A model generated the notes under the pieces. It searched no databases. It had not been told where the DNA came from and was given only the letters and a program-made list of their open reading frames with translations. A stretch of DNA of 64,000 nucleotides from Periconia sp. R9002. Lineage: Eukaryota; Ascomycota; Dothideomycetes; Pleosporales; Periconiaceae. How positions within the stretch are numbered: position 1 is the first letter of the stretch; each line of letters opens with the position of its first letter. This document shows positions 43,686-55,932 of this stretch, one piece after another. The stretch covers positions 1-64,000 of the forward strand of contig JAMAHW010000114.1 of NCBI GenBank assembly GCA_023627715.1, written 5' to 3'. Made by a program: the position numbers and the translations under genes.

Positions 43686-46392
43686 TCAGAAACCCGAAAA
43701 CGCTTGTTGCGCAAACAGGTCGCCCACTGGTTGGTTGTTTACGTTACTGTTTGCGTTGGGCAGAGTCGCACCTCCATTGCCTCCCGCGTTCATCCCGCCG
43801 TCGTTGAGAAACCAGCTCCAGTCCTGGTCGATGTCCATGGGCATGTTCTGCCAGGAGAAGTTGTTGGTAGGGAGGGGGAAGTTGCTGAGGGAGTCTTCGT
43901 TGATCTGTGTTCCTGTTGCACTACCGGCTTCGGCGGCGTTGGGTGTGTCTAATGCATTACCCCAGTTGTAGAAGCCATCGTATGATACGAAGGGGTCGCC
44001 GAAGCCCGAGTGTTGGCCTTGCGAAGGCGATGTTGTGGACGTAGCATTTGTGGATGGTGTTGCGAGACCAGGGTTGGACGTGGTGGACTGCGAGAAGAAA
44101 TCCGCGCTGGATGCGGTATCCGATGCAGGCGTGAGCTGTGGGTTGGACGGGGTGGATGCAAAGCGCGCGGCTGCAACCTGCCTGGCCGCCATTTTCTCTG
44201 GCATGTCGTTGTAGGAAGCTGGTCTTCCGCCTCTCTGGATGGAGATGGTTCCGAAATAGGGAATGACGAATTCGACCTTTTCAGGTCCTGAGCATGCTGG
44301 ATCGTGATGCATTTGCCCTGCTTGCTCAGCCTTGTATTTCCCAAGCATCTTTTCGAGCACGTCTCCACTCTGCATGGCAACTTTTCCGCCCTTCTCCGAG
44401 GAAGCGCGTCGGAAGATGTCAATGGAAATCTCTATCAGACGAATGTCTTCTTCTTTCTCTTTCAACGAGACGTTAGAGTTTTGGGCCCCGTAGTTGAAAA
44501 TCCCGAGCATAACCAAGACAGCCGAGGTGAACCCGATGAAGTCGACAGCTTTGCATTCGAGAAGAGGTTGGCTGTTTCCTGTCCGGAGGGCTTGATAGAG
44601 TCGTAAGACCTCGCGAGACCCGGCCAAACAGGCGGTTCGAGAGTAACCGAAACGGCTATTTGTTTGCGACTTGAGCATGAAGGGCAAATGAAGGTGAACG
44701 CGGATCTGATTGTACACGACTTGGGTCATGATCTTTTCATGGATATCCGCTGCGTTGTTCTCGATGTCGGCGAGCAACTCTGAGTACTCAAGCCACTCCG
44801 GGTCGAGCTGTTTGTAAAGGTCTTCAAGTTCTTGATCAATCTGAAGAGCCCAAGCAAACGATTGTTGGGCGACGCCTTGATTGCGGTCAATGACTTTGCC
44901 AGCAAGTGTACTGACACGGTTCATAAAGATCAAAGGGGCCATGTAAGATCCTTCCGTGCGAATGTCGGGAAGTGTAAGATCGCAGTGGACATCGAGAATG
45001 CCATACGGGAGGCCTAAGAGAAGGGAGAGAAAGCGGTCGCCGTGGTAAAGAGACCACCAGATAGATTCGTGAGCGGCCGAGTTTGTCCGCTTGCGGTGAA
45101 GACCCTGCAAAATGTTAACATCAAGAAGAACAAAACAGTGGCATGCCGTACCATGAGCTGTGTATACATCAAGCCTTTCCTATACGCCAACCAAGCCCGA
45201 CGCGGCTGGCCTACATCGGCGTACCATTTCGCTTTCAAGATTAGAAGTTCCATGCCCTCCAAAGTCGCAGCGTATTCATCGTCGGACAGTACCCACCGAT
45301 CAACCGCTTCCAAATACTTTTCCACCTCCCGCTCGTCATCTAGACATATACCAACAGCAAGAACAACAGTCCCTAGAGCGGCGATGTTGGCATCCGTTAT
45401 GGCTTTACTGGCGAATTGAGCCAGTGTTTCGTCCTGCGCCGTGCAAGTGCCACTGCATTTACGTCGCCATGTCATCCACCAATCGCTATTACTGTTTAAT
45501 ACTTTGCTAAGCTGAGGCTGGGGTGGAAGCATGGCGAGCAGAGCCTGCCGTGCTCTCTCCTTTTTCGCCATTTGATGTTGTGAAGAGCCTGCCATCACAT
45601 CGTTTTCGTTCTGATAGGTCAAAGTGTAGCGCTTCTCTTCGACGGAAGCGGATTTCGGCGTTGAGCCTTTACTGTAGGGTTCCATTCTTGCCTTGATACG
45701 CTCTTCTGCGTCATTAAGCTAGGCAGTGTCAGTAAGGGATAAGGAGATGGTGTGAAAGGGGCAAAGTCATACAGCAGCCTCGAAGACAGACAGAATGGGA
45801 ACATGGTGAGCCTGGTCAATATGTGACCTTTGAGCTTCCTGGATTACTGATGAAGAAGCTTTCGACGAAAGCGGCGTAGGCGGGAATGCATCTTTGCTGA
45901 TGGGGTTCGGTGGTTTTGATGAGACGGAAGTGAGGTCGGATGTACTCCTTTCAGTCTTGTCTTCGAGCAGCGAATCGACAAGGGCTTCGAGCCGGGACAC
46001 GCGCTCACGAAGATTCTTCCGATGATCAACTACGACGTCTGGGTCGGCATGTTCTTGATCCACGCAGCGACTGCCCCGAGCGAAGCACTCGGAGCAAACA
46101 TCTGGGTTGTCTGACGGAAATATGCATCTGATTTTGCGTCGACGGCCTGAAGGTGATCAGAGCATATTCAAAAACATATTATAAAGTGCATTGTGGATTG
46201 GTGAAGGAGGAAGATGTATCCGGGAGTGATTGGTAGGGGATAAAAATGGTGGTGATATTGGAGAAGAGTTTCAACATGTGCATGTATCGAGGAAGGTATG
46301 AAACTGTACAAACAAACAGACATACATTCAAAGCAACTATGGGTTCCCTTGCGCATCTTTTTGCGCGTAGGCAGTGAGACTTCCTTGGGCAT
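43686..46392 (-). CDS. Zn2Cys6 binuclear cluster transcription factor
   Basis: Four exons: complement(46326..46392), (45773..46146), (45152..45718), (43686..45104); 808 residues. The zinc cluster spans the first intron: Cys 20, 23, 30, 40, 43 and 50 with spacing CX2CX6CX9CX2CX6C (THSCFECRRRKIRC...). A short leucine zipper-like helix follows (RERVSRLEALVDSLLED). The middle homology region (fungal_trans) includes RKGLMYTQLM and ESIWWSLYHGDRFLSLLLGLPYGI. The C-terminus is Asn/Ser/Gly-rich with WSWFLNDGGMN, a possible activation segment. It is a nuclear DNA-binding regulator; targets unknown. No biosynthetic cluster is seen around it, so a role in primary metabolism or stress is as likely as a pathway-specific one. 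Confidence 0.9.
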
Positions 46393-47883
46393 CGCGACGT
46401 CCGAGCAACCCTTTGCTCCTCCTGAACGTCGATTAGTATCTAGCTGTTTACTGTTTCGTCCGGGAGAGTTCGCTTCCGCAATCCGAATCACAATCCAGCC
46501 AGGAGACGACTATTATCTGATTTAGGGATTTGCGCAAGAATGGGAGAGTAGGCAGAAAATCAGAATAGAGAAAGGTAAATTCAATCCGTAATGACCAGTG
46601 ACCAGCGCGAAGAAAGAGGTCGCGGGACGGGTTATAAATTTCGTCCGGGTATCTTCGTCCGGGCTTATTCAGCGCAGCAGCATCCTTTGAGCTAAACGCG
46701 TGGAGACGGTGTAACAATTGCTCCGCGACGAAAAGGGGTTTACTGATTTGACGACAGGCGAGTTGCGGGTCTTCGAGCGATGATGACTTATTATGCACTG
46801 CAAGTTATAAGGGCGTAGACGCGCAGGCAGCGACGGCGTTGCGTGGCCTTGGGCGACTGGGGAAGTCGGGGTCTGTTCGTACATCCATGCCCACGCGCGA
46901 ACCAACAAAAAATTACCCCGCAAGTGTGGTTTGTACATGAACAGTGCAGATGAACTTCATAGGTCGTTTATATGTGTGTACATACCTATGCAACTTGGTC
47001 GTGGACGTCACCTTATATGGTGCGCAGCTTTCTGGTGTCGATACCGTGAATGATTTGAATCAATCGTTTGCGATGGAGTACAACAAAGCTTCTATGTGGT
47101 CCGCAGCTGCCTGGTCACGTCAATATTGAAATCCAATCATTGTACATGAAAAAAAGCAATTACTTACATTGATTCAACAGGTCATAGCCGCTCATCTAGT
47201 ACAAAATCCACGCAGAGGTAAAAAACATGCGCTCTTCGAAACATCAAAATCAAGTCCAAACCTAGGAGAACGGTCCTGCTTCATAATGACGTGGATCATT
47301 GACAAAGCCTCAATCGCGCGCGAAACCACCGCTCCCAATTTCGATTCAGCCTCGATCCAAATCAATCCAAACAAGCGCAGTGACGTTTCCGGTCAAACCC
47401 GCGCTCTTCAAAAGAAAAACGCCCTGCATACCGTTCAACGAATCGCATATCCAGCGGTACGGTTCGGCTTCCATAGCTGCTGCATGGTGGCCTTATCGAT
47501 AATTAATTAGCTGGAGCTGGAAAGCTATTTTTATGTGCTAGAGCTACGTTCGCATTTTTTGTGCCAGCACCATTCGTCATTCTGTGGGTCTCTCTCCGTG
47601 ACGACCTCGCGTGCCCTTACATGGACATCGATCAATCGTTGTGGAGCGAACAAACACTCAAGTTATGTAATTCGACGTGGTTACCTCATGCTGATCCACA
47701 CACAATGGTTAGAAAAGAGGAATCAAACCAGATATACATAGATTCCATCACCAATTCGTATTTTCCGCGCTCCAATTGAACCTCACGATACATCAATCGA
47801 TCGCAATAAGAAAGCCAGACTCCGTACAGCAAAAAGCTCTACACAACACAACACCTCAAAAGTCACAGCCATTACCAACCACC
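46393..47883. promoter_or_regulatory. Divergent upstream region
   Basis: 1.5 kb between the Zn2Cys6 gene (minus) and the two-TM gene (plus). The short frames at 46944, 47169 and 47561 are not protein-like enough to call. No repeat or RNA gene recognised. Confidence 0.5.
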
Positions 47884-48640
47884 ATGGAAGAAACAAAATC
47901 ACACCAACACCACCAACAACCCCAACCCTCTCTCCCCCCATCACCCCCTCCCTCACCTCCCCAACCACGCCAACGAACCACAACAACCCGTCTCAAAAAG
48001 CCTCACCACAATCACCAGCGCGATCCCTTCTTCGACCTCCCCCCTCATCATCCACAACCCCATCCTCCTCTCCACCACCACAACCATCACAACCCCAACA
48101 ACCCCTCCTAATCCGCGTACGTCACCCCCCTCCCTCCCCCCTTCTAACTTCTTCTCACACGCGCGTTGAAAGGTCATCATCACCCCGATCCTCTTCACAT
48201 CCTTCCTCGTCTCGCTGTTCCTCGTCAACCGATCCGATCGCATCCGGCGCATCCGGCGCTCCAACACATCCTCCTCTTCCCCCGGTACACCGACTTCGTC
48301 GTGGCCCTGGTCGTTGGCGTGGTGGATTGATCCGGAGCCGTATGGGGATGACGATGAGGACGACGTCGACGATGACGATGACGATGGGGTGTTGAGCGTG
48401 GATAAGAAGGAACAACAACGAGATACGCAAAGGTCCTCCTACGAGGAAGCGAAAAAGAAGAAGGCGAAGAAAACAAAATCATGGCACCTCCGCAAAAAAA
48501 TCCGCAAAGTGTCCAAGCTAGAAATCGACGATGCGTTTGCGATGCGCGGGCGCGTCATTGTGGGTATGTTGGTCGTGTGGGCGGTGGTGGTTTATGGGGT
48601 TTGGAGGGTGGGGGTGTGGGTTGTTGGGGTGGTTTTGTGA
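47884..48640 (+). CDS. Two-TM conserved fungal protein, N-terminal frame broken
   Basis: Exon 48173..48640 follows a 56-bp intron (GTACGT, CTAAC, AAAG) and is preceded by exon sequence ending PQQPLLIR at 48116. The product has a first TM helix right after the junction (VIITPILFTSFLVSLFLV), an Arg-rich turn, an acidic DDDEDDVDDDDDD stretch, a basic helix (EEAKKKKAKKTKSWHLRKKI), then KLEIDDAFAMRGRV and a second hydrophobic helix to the stop. The frame leading into LLIR is open far upstream but contains no ATG; the only good ATG (47884) lies in a different frame. A one-base shift in the C6 run at about 47934-47939 would join them. Probable assembly error or a real frameshift; the N-terminus is therefore uncertain. 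Family function unknown. Confidence 0.55.
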
Positions 48641-49380
48641 TTTTCGAGATGTGGGAAGGGAGGGTGGGTTGTTGTTTTTGTTAAGGATGAAGGGGGGTGT
48701 TTGGATGGGGTAGGTATAAAGGGGGTGGACTTTCAGGGAGAGGTTTTCGGGATGGGATATGGCTTAGAATAATGATTTATGAGTTATCTCGATGACCGAC
48801 GGACTCGATGAAGTTCAATCACGGTTGTAACGTTGAAAAAGGTAGACATTGGTCACCTCGTTGCTTTCCCTCCATATATACATACATTGATACACAGAAT
48901 CCCAAGCAACCAAATAATCAAAATCTAACATGCAAACGAAACAGCATGCCGGACACCACAGTAAAAAAAAAGAAGGTGGGGTCCGGCCCATGGGGAAAAA
49001 ACATTACAAATAGTTTAGAGAGCCATTAGTTGCGCAGAACATTTGAAAAAAAGAAGCATGTTCTGACAAAAGAACGGTGCTATGTAGAGTGGGGAGGAAG
49101 CAAAACATTGCCAAACATGGAAATATGCAGGACAAAAATGCAAAGCAAGCAAAGCAAAGAAAATGCACCACCACTCCCAAAATACAAATAACACCGATCC
49201 ACCCGAGATGAAGTTGACGAAAATGTCGGGTATCAACTATTAATCATACGGCATCCATATTGCCCTTAGAGAGCTCCTTGCGAGTCGACATCAGATTTCT
49301 TCCCTTCCGAGTCGACATGGTCCGGATGGGTAGTCATCGCAATACCACCCTCTTGTTAGATGAATGAGGGTGGCAAGATC
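48641..49380. other. Intergenic, convergent 3' ends
   Basis: 740 bp between the two-TM gene and the LYAR-type gene stops; G-rich near 48650 then A-rich. No gene seen. Confidence 0.5.
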
Positions 49381-51200
49381 CTAATCGAGTTGGCCGGCTT
49401 CCGGAGGCGCAAAAAAGAGCACAATTTCTCCGCGGTCATTGCGCTTCAGTCTCATGCTCTTCCACAATTCCTTCTCTTCCTCGGCTTTGGAGATGCCACG
49501 ATCCCAAGCATCGGAGCGCTCCCGATGGTATCGTTTCAGAGTCTTGTTCACGCTCATGCCTCGTTCAGATTCGGGGCCTTTGTTTACAAAAGACATGAAC
49601 AGATCAGCGCGGGCTTCGTAGTCTGTCTTCAGTGGCGCAACTTCTCCAGTAGGGCGAACAATAAGCTGGCCATTATTTTCGGACCCTGGCGAATAAGAGC
49701 GGGATGGGTGGTATTCAATGGCCTTCATTTGTTTGCGTTCGCGCGTAGGAGAGACAGATGAAGAGTACTGCCGGCGGCGACGACGTTCTCCATCACGTGG
49801 TTTGCGGCTATCCCGAGCAGAATCATCCCTTTTCTTGATCTTAGGTCGAATTTTCACCAAGGCATTGCTGGCCTTGCGTTCCTTGCGCTCTCGTTCCCGC
49901 CCTCGCTCCTTATCCTTCTTGGCCTCGGCCTTGCGCTCTTTCTCTTGAAAATCTTCGAAATTTTTCTGCGCGCGAACAAAAGCTTTGGATGCTCCCCCTT
50001 TGGCGCGTTTCATGGGGCTCAGTGGAGAGTCCTCCATGTGGTCGCCAGAGTACTCGGGTGAAGGGGGAAATTCAGGGCGGGCAAGTAAGCGATTGAGCCC
50101 GCCGGTGAGACCAGAGTGAAGCATAGGAGGAGCGTCAGACATCATGACATCCCTCTCTTGTTGAGCATGGACTAGCGCCATGTCGAGTTCAGCGGGCGAG
50201 TTGCGCTTTCGCTTGCGTTCTTCTTTTCTTATGGTCGTGTCGATATCCTTGTCGCGAGACTTGGTTCTGTTGTGCTTGGATTTGGGAGCAGGGGTGACAT
50301 AGTTCATGTTGTGTTCCTCTTCGCGCATGTTGTGTGACGAGTGGAAGCGCTCACTTGTTGGCCGAACAGGGTCCGTTCCATAGGCAAAACCATTATGAGC
50401 AAAATCTTCATCATCTGCAACTTGGAAATTCATGACATCGACGGCGGGCTGGGTTTGCTCATCATATGCGGGCGGCTGGCTATCCTCAATCATACGTGAT
50501 TCGTCCTGCATGTGAACACGAGGGGGATTCGGTGTCTCTGCGGTGTCAAGGAAGTCAAAGACATTGACGGGCGGCAAAGCAGCACGCTCTCCATATCCCA
50601 GAGCATTTGCAGCCGGTGGGGGTGTAGGGGCGCGCGGTGGAGCATCGACAATGGCGAGGGCGGCGGCGTCACCGTCGTGGGCATCTTCGACATAGGCATT
50701 CCGTGGGACGAGGGCATTGTCCTGTTGAGCACTATCCTTCTTCTGATGTTGCGGTTTTTTCTTTTCCTTGTAGAGTTTGCCTTGGTACCTATGGAGTGGG
50801 GGGGGAAATTTCGTTAGCTTGGACCGAGAAGATTTTGGGCGCAGGCAACACGGGCAGAGGGACGAGGTGAGGGGTGAAGACGCACTTTTGGTCCTCGCTG
50901 ATGCATGAAGTATGACTTTTGTACGATGTACCGGTGAAATGGACCATGCAATCTAGACAGGTGAATGAAGCGCCGTAGCATTGATTGCGATGGCCATCCA
51001 ACTTCTTCTTGGTGAGAACATCTCCACAGTTCTGTCGGACGGGTCAGTAGTGGTGACGATGGAAGCGATCAACAAAAGACGTCTGGTGTTGTTGCGGATG
51101 GTCGAATCGGGCAATATGCGTGAGCGAGGGGGAGAGTAAACACAAACACGCCCAAGATGGCAGAGCGGCAACAACGTACCTCGCACGAAAACGAGACCAT
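49381..51200 (-). CDS. LYAR-type C2HC zinc-finger nucleolar protein
   Basis: Three exons: complement(51180..51200), (50886..51031), (49381..50788); 524 residues. The 21-nt first exon reads MVSFSCE and joins NCGDVLTKKKLDGHRNQC across a 148-bp intron, giving the CX2C...HX3C LYAR finger, followed by FTCLDCMVHF and SYKSHTSCISE. The second intron (donor GTGCGT) joins DQK to YQGKLYKEKKKPQ, the usual fungal continuation. The remaining 400 residues are disordered and highly charged, with Arg/Glu/Lys blocks (KKDKERGRERERKERK) and a conserved-looking C-terminal region (ADLFMSFVNKG, YHRERSDAWDRGISKAEEEK). LYAR proteins act in nucleolar pre-rRNA processing and nucleic-acid binding. Confidence 0.88.
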
Positions 51201-52556
51201 GGCGAAGAAGATGCGATGCGATGCGATGCGATGCGATTCGATAGGAAGCAGGACTGGCGGTGTAGACGGGTGGATACGCAGGATATGAACAAGAAGTCGG
51301 TGAGGATCAGAATAGGGCGACCATGGTGGGAATCGAAGGTGAAAAGTAGCGGGGGGTGATATCTGATGGGTTTCAGTTGAGCTCATCAAACACGTCGGAT
51401 GCGCACCCTTGGCTTCCCTGACAACCACGGCGGGCGCTTGCCCCTTGCAGCCGGGGGATCCTAGGGCCTGCAGACAGACGACACCACTACGCCCGTGTCA
51501 CGCCGTACCTAAATTTAATCACACGCTCAACATGCATGCTTTTGCCAACTCCATCATACATGGCTGCGTGTACCAGATGGAGAGAGACATGTATGTACGG
51601 TTCACTGGTACAGTGCGTGTGCATGATGAGGACACCACGCACGCGACAATGTCATGACCACGCCGCATCTACAACTCCTTTACATACACACCATGCACGT
51701 ATGTGACTATGTTATGTACATGGTACACAATCATTATACTTTTGAACCAAAGCCAGCATTCATTCACTCATTCATTCCAAGTACCTATCAACTCGCTCGG
51801 GCAATGTACATGCTACACTTGCATATGGAATACCCCAATCACTGTACCACAGCGAATAGATGCAAACTTTCTTCCATCTCCATCTTCCCCCCTCCCCCTC
51901 CACCCACACCCACCATCCTGACCCCCGGGCCCTTAACCCCTGGAGGGCTGAGCGCGTGAGTCTTCATTTGCCGCCTCCAGTCCGGCACTAATCTTACACA
52001 CACCACCTACTGGGTCCTACCCCATCGCCTACTGTATTTGATTCTCAAGGCTCAAGGCCTCGTCTGAGACAACAAGGCGCATCTATGTGTGAAACATTTT
52101 GCCGTGACCTTCCTTGGGCACACTCATGCCCGCACCTTCGCCTTGACGCAGCTACAGTATTTGGATACTGCTCCATGCCATTCTCGCATGCTCGAGTACG
52201 GCGCTGCGCTACGCTGCGCTACGCTGGGCCGCTCTACTCTGTACCTGCCTGTTGCTCCCCGCGAGGTTCGCGCGTCGGCAGCACGCCATTGCTTTTTCGT
52301 ATACCCTCAGGGATCTATACTAAGACACCAGCATTCACTACGCCTCCAACACTGCTCTTCAGCCGGCATTGCTGTTCACTCCACCTCCCGGCTTCCATGG
52401 GCAGCCAGATAAGGCGGCTGATTTGCGCCTTCAGCTTCCCCACGCTATACCATCGTGTCTAGTGTTGCAGTGCTCCCTGTGTTCTATCGTCTCCCTTTTC
52501 CTCTTCTTCCTTTTGCCTTTCTTTTCTTTTCTTATCAGCTCTTGCCATCTGCCGTA
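51201..52556. other. Intergenic, LYAR upstream and ERV2-like 3' flank
   Basis: 1.36 kb. A GATGC repeat at 51210-51237 lies in the LYAR leader. From about 51520 to 51960 there are many ACAT/TGTAC-type words; from 51960 to 52556 the plus strand is pyrimidine-rich. Open frames at 52085-52462 translate this composition bias. No gene seen. Confidence 0.5.
51210..51237. repeat. GATGC pentanucleotide repeat in LYAR leader
   Basis: Five GATGC units and a degenerate sixth, ending 9 bp before the LYAR start codon (GCATC units on the transcribed strand). It must lie in the 5' untranslated region or core promoter. Confidence 0.85.
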
Positions 52557-53254
52557 TTATGCGCCTCCTTCACTCTTGCTCGTATCCTTCGTATCATCGT
52601 CTCCACACCCGCAATCGTATGCGTCCCCAATATTCTCGCAGTTGAATTCGGGCTTTTTGAGGCGCTTGTTAACTATATTGTGTACCATGCAGCCCCACAT
52701 GGATGCTGCTGACCGCGAAGATACTTGGGGTGGGTACTTGGCCAATACTTTGCCAAAATGCTCCGCACACTCTCCACTGGACACATGGTAAGTCTGTGAT
52801 TATCCCTCATGGCGAGTAAAGCCGTATGCTAGTTAGCGTACCATGGATACAATCGCTGGAACAGGTGTACATAGGATCGGAGTGCTTCCTTCTCGTCTGG
52901 CGTGGGCTTCTCCGGGAAACGTGCGAAGGTCGTGTGCAGTACTTTCCATGCTGCTCGCCCAAGTTCCGCCCTACAAGACGAATGAAATGTCAGCTGCATC
53001 GTTCCCGTAAGTCATGCGCCCCTATTTGCTCCAAGAACGTACTTGGCCGTAGCATTTCCCAGCCTGGGTGCAATTGCGTGTCCTGTCAACGAGGGGCCGT
53101 CGGCAACCTTGTTCGATGCGCCAGACTTCGCTTGCTCGATAGGGGGCAGCTGGGCCGGAGGTGCTCGGTGGCTCTCTAGTCGAACGAACAGGAACAGGGC
53201 GATGACGAGTAGAGCGAAGACGAGGAAGCGGCCTTTGATGCCAGGCGGTGCCAT
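52557..53254 (-). CDS. FAD-dependent sulfhydryl oxidase, Erv2-like
   Basis: Three exons: complement(53043..53254), (52842..52970), (52557..52776); 186 residues. A single hydrophobic anchor at residues 11-27 (FLVFALLVIALFLFVRL) marks it as an ER type II membrane protein. The Erv/ALR domain is complete: LGRAAWKVLHT, FPEKPTPDEKEALRSYV, the active-site CXXC (CGEC, Cys114 and Cys117, the first Cys split by the last intron), the structural CX16C pair, and NIGDAYDCGC, which gives the C-terminal CGC shuttle disulfide known from yeast Erv2. It passes electrons from thiols to oxygen and drives disulfide formation in the ER lumen. Confidence 0.92.
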
Positions 53255-53793
53255 GTTGGGTGCTGTGATGTGATGTGACGGTATCACCCCCAATGTGTTG
53301 CGATGAACTCGCTAGCGTCGTAAATGACAGGAAGGAACAGTGGCTGAGTTACATGCCAGTCGGAAGTTGGAGATGATGTGCTTTGGTGGTGTACATCTCA
53401 CGCCGCCAAGCCCTATTGTTCCGCTCGGTTATAGTTGCTATTCAAGCTGGGTGGTTCAACAATTGGGCATGTTGAACCGGACATGGATATTTGCGGTGGT
53501 TTGGCCAGCCGCCACACAAACACACAAACACGCAAATGGACGGCGACACAACCGTCGCCAACCAGAGGGGAGTGGAGGCTGATGAAGTCATTTTAGAGCC
53601 TGCCGGTACCGCCCGCTGATACCCGCCGATATCGCTACTCGTCATCATGCACACACCGTCCGAAGCCTCAAATTAACTTTGACTGCTAACTGATGACTGA
53701 GCCGCTATTTTCTTTCCTTCTCTTCGTGTGCGTGTACAATCGCTGGTAGATTCTGTAACACAACCACCCTCAACAATCCCAACTCCTCTCATC
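53255..53793. promoter_or_regulatory. Divergent upstream region
   Basis: 539 bp between the Erv2-like gene (minus) and the aminotransferase gene (plus). A CACAAACA-type short repeat at 53515-53530. No gene seen. Confidence 0.5.
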
Positions 53794-55198
53794 ATGTCTG
53801 ACTTTCCTCCACCTCCCGTGAGCACCATTGGTATGTCTTATTCAACAATGAATGCAGGCCGCTGGACCTGGACCATCACATGATTGAATGAAAACTAACA
53901 CGTGCGAATGTAGACTGGAGCAACATTGGCTTCAAAATCCGAGAAGGTGAGTTCAGTGGACCCAGTTGAAATCCGCCTACAAACCACCCATCGACAGAGT
54001 TCCTCGCCCAGAGAGCGTCTGATCAAAGTGCCGAAACACATTGTTTATATTTGTCGAAATCCGAACCGTGACTCATATATATCTATACAGTTGCTGGTCA
54101 TGTCGAATCCCACTACTCGGTCAAAGATGGAAAATGGACGCCACCACAGTTTATCGAAGATCCTTATCTCAGGATACATGGCATGGCTCCCGCTTTGAAC
54201 TACGGCCAACAATGCTACGAAGGATTGAAAGCTTTCCGAGACCCAAATGGAAACATCAATTTGTTCCGACCGAACAAGAATGCAGAGCGCATGCAGCACT
54301 CGGCCTCGTACATCTCCGTTCCCCCAGTCCCAACTGAACATTTTCTAGATTGCTGCAAGCTTGCGGTGGGAATGAACGCTGCGTATGTGCCCCCACACGA
54401 GACTGGTGCAGCCATGTACGTGCGGCCTCTTTTGTTTGGAAGCTCGGCGCAATTGGGCTTGAATCCGCCAGAGGAGTACACGTTCGTCGTCTACACCATC
54501 CCCACAGGGGTTTACCACGGAGTGAATCCCGTTGATGCTCTCATCCTGGAAAACTTTGATCGTGCGGCACCCGAGGGTACAGGATCTGCAAAGATTGGAG
54601 GCAACTATGCACCGGTCCTACGATGGAGTGAAAAAGCGCACAAGGCTGGCTACGGCATCACCCTCCACTTGGACAGCAAGACTCGTACTGTTATTGACGA
54701 GTTTTCCACATCAGCATTCATCGGTGTGAAGAAGAGTGGAGACAAGATCAAGCTTGTATCTTCCAATAGCAAAAATGTCATCAAGAGTGTGACAGGCGAT
54801 AGCGTGTTGAAGATTGGCGAATCGTTTGGCTGGGAGACTGAATCTCGAGAGGTAATTTTCCCTAGTTTTGTTCATGTTTGCAGTGCAGTGTAGAGGCTAA
54901 TGTTGCGAAGATTCCTTATGAAGAGCTTAAAGAGTTTGACGAGGTCCTCGCTGCTGGGACTGCGGCAGCCTTGGTACCTATAAAATCGATCAACCTTGAA
55001 TCCAAAAACGAGAAATCGACGTACCTGAGTGGAACAGAGCCTGGACCCGTGTGTATCAAGCTGCTTTCAGAACTCAAGGGCATTCAACAAGGAAAGATTG
55101 AGGATAAACACGGGTGGTTGTTCAAAATTGATCGACCGGCGATTTGGAATACGCAGAAGGAGAATAACCGAACGGAGACGGTGGACGAATTACCGTGA
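53794..55198 (+). CDS. Branched-chain amino acid aminotransferase family protein
   Basis: Four exons: 53794..53830, 53914..53946, 54091..54851, 54884..55198; 381 residues. It is a class IV PLP transaminase. Visible: ALNYGQQCYEGLKAFR, NIGFKIRE with HYSVKDGKWTPPQF, YVRPLLFGSSAQLGL, the PLP lysine in GSAKIGGNYAP (about Lys191), TVIDEFSTSAF and VLAAGTAAALVPIKSI. BCATs move the amino group between leucine, isoleucine or valine and 2-oxoglutarate. The presumed start gives no clear mitochondrial presequence, so a cytosolic location is more likely. The last intron is only 32 bp, unusually short, but the frame and motifs on both sides fit. Several BCAT-like paralogues occur in filamentous fungi, so exact substrate is uncertain. 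Confidence 0.88.
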
Positions 55199-55932
55199 GG
55201 GCACAGGTACACATGATGGCCGGAGCACCAACGGATTGATGGTATTGAAGCCAGGCAGACTTACATTGCGAGTAGACCAGGCAGATGGACAACTTGCAGT
55301 CCTTTAAGACATATGTTCGACAGTGCCAGAAATGTAGACGATGCAGTCTAATTAGAAGCTCTTCGATACGTACATATGTATGTAGCACTTTCTAAGCCGT
55401 TCGAAGTCCCCAATCAACAGTCGAACCCCGTGAATGCATGCGGATACCTACATGTGGTTCCAACGTTGCATCGTGACATAGGTACCTACCTAGGTATGTT
55501 TTTATGTACTGTCAACTGTACATACTTTTCATAGGTCACGTATCATGGCTGCCTGGTATCCATTGGCCAATACTAGACGCTCGATATGTATGTAGGAGCC
55601 TCCAGCTTCTTAAGGCGCGGGGCAGGACACTAGGGAAATTGCCGCAAGCAGAAACGTCATTCGTCATCCCTGCCTGCCCGCCCGAAGTGCCCCGCGCTGC
55701 ATACAGTACATGGTATGGTGTAAACTTGTCCAGCGAGGCAACCATCCATCCCTCCATTTATACACCAGCCAACAAATCCTGCGTTTCCCTTCTCACGCGC
55801 AGCATCGGCTCTCCGTTCCTTACCGTCGACTGCCTGGTTGTCGTCATCACACCAACGTTCCCCTCCTTTCTGTCTCCTGACGCGCCGGCCCGGTAGAGGT
55901 GAGCGGAGCGTAGATTGACCTCCTCGTGTGCC
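55199..55932. other. Intergenic
   Basis: 734 bp between the aminotransferase stop and the DEN1 start, both plus strand. Many GTAC/CCTAGGT-type words near 55480-55500. No gene seen. Confidence 0.5.

Noticed and set aside
43686..46392. Secondary-metabolite cluster around the Zn2Cys6 factor
   Set aside because: Neighbours are mS41, a two-TM protein and LYAR; no synthase, oxidase or tailoring enzyme is present.
52085..52791. Plus-strand frames opposite and beside the Erv2-like gene
   Set aside because: Composition reflects pyrimidine tracts, and the 3' part is antisense to a well-supported exon.
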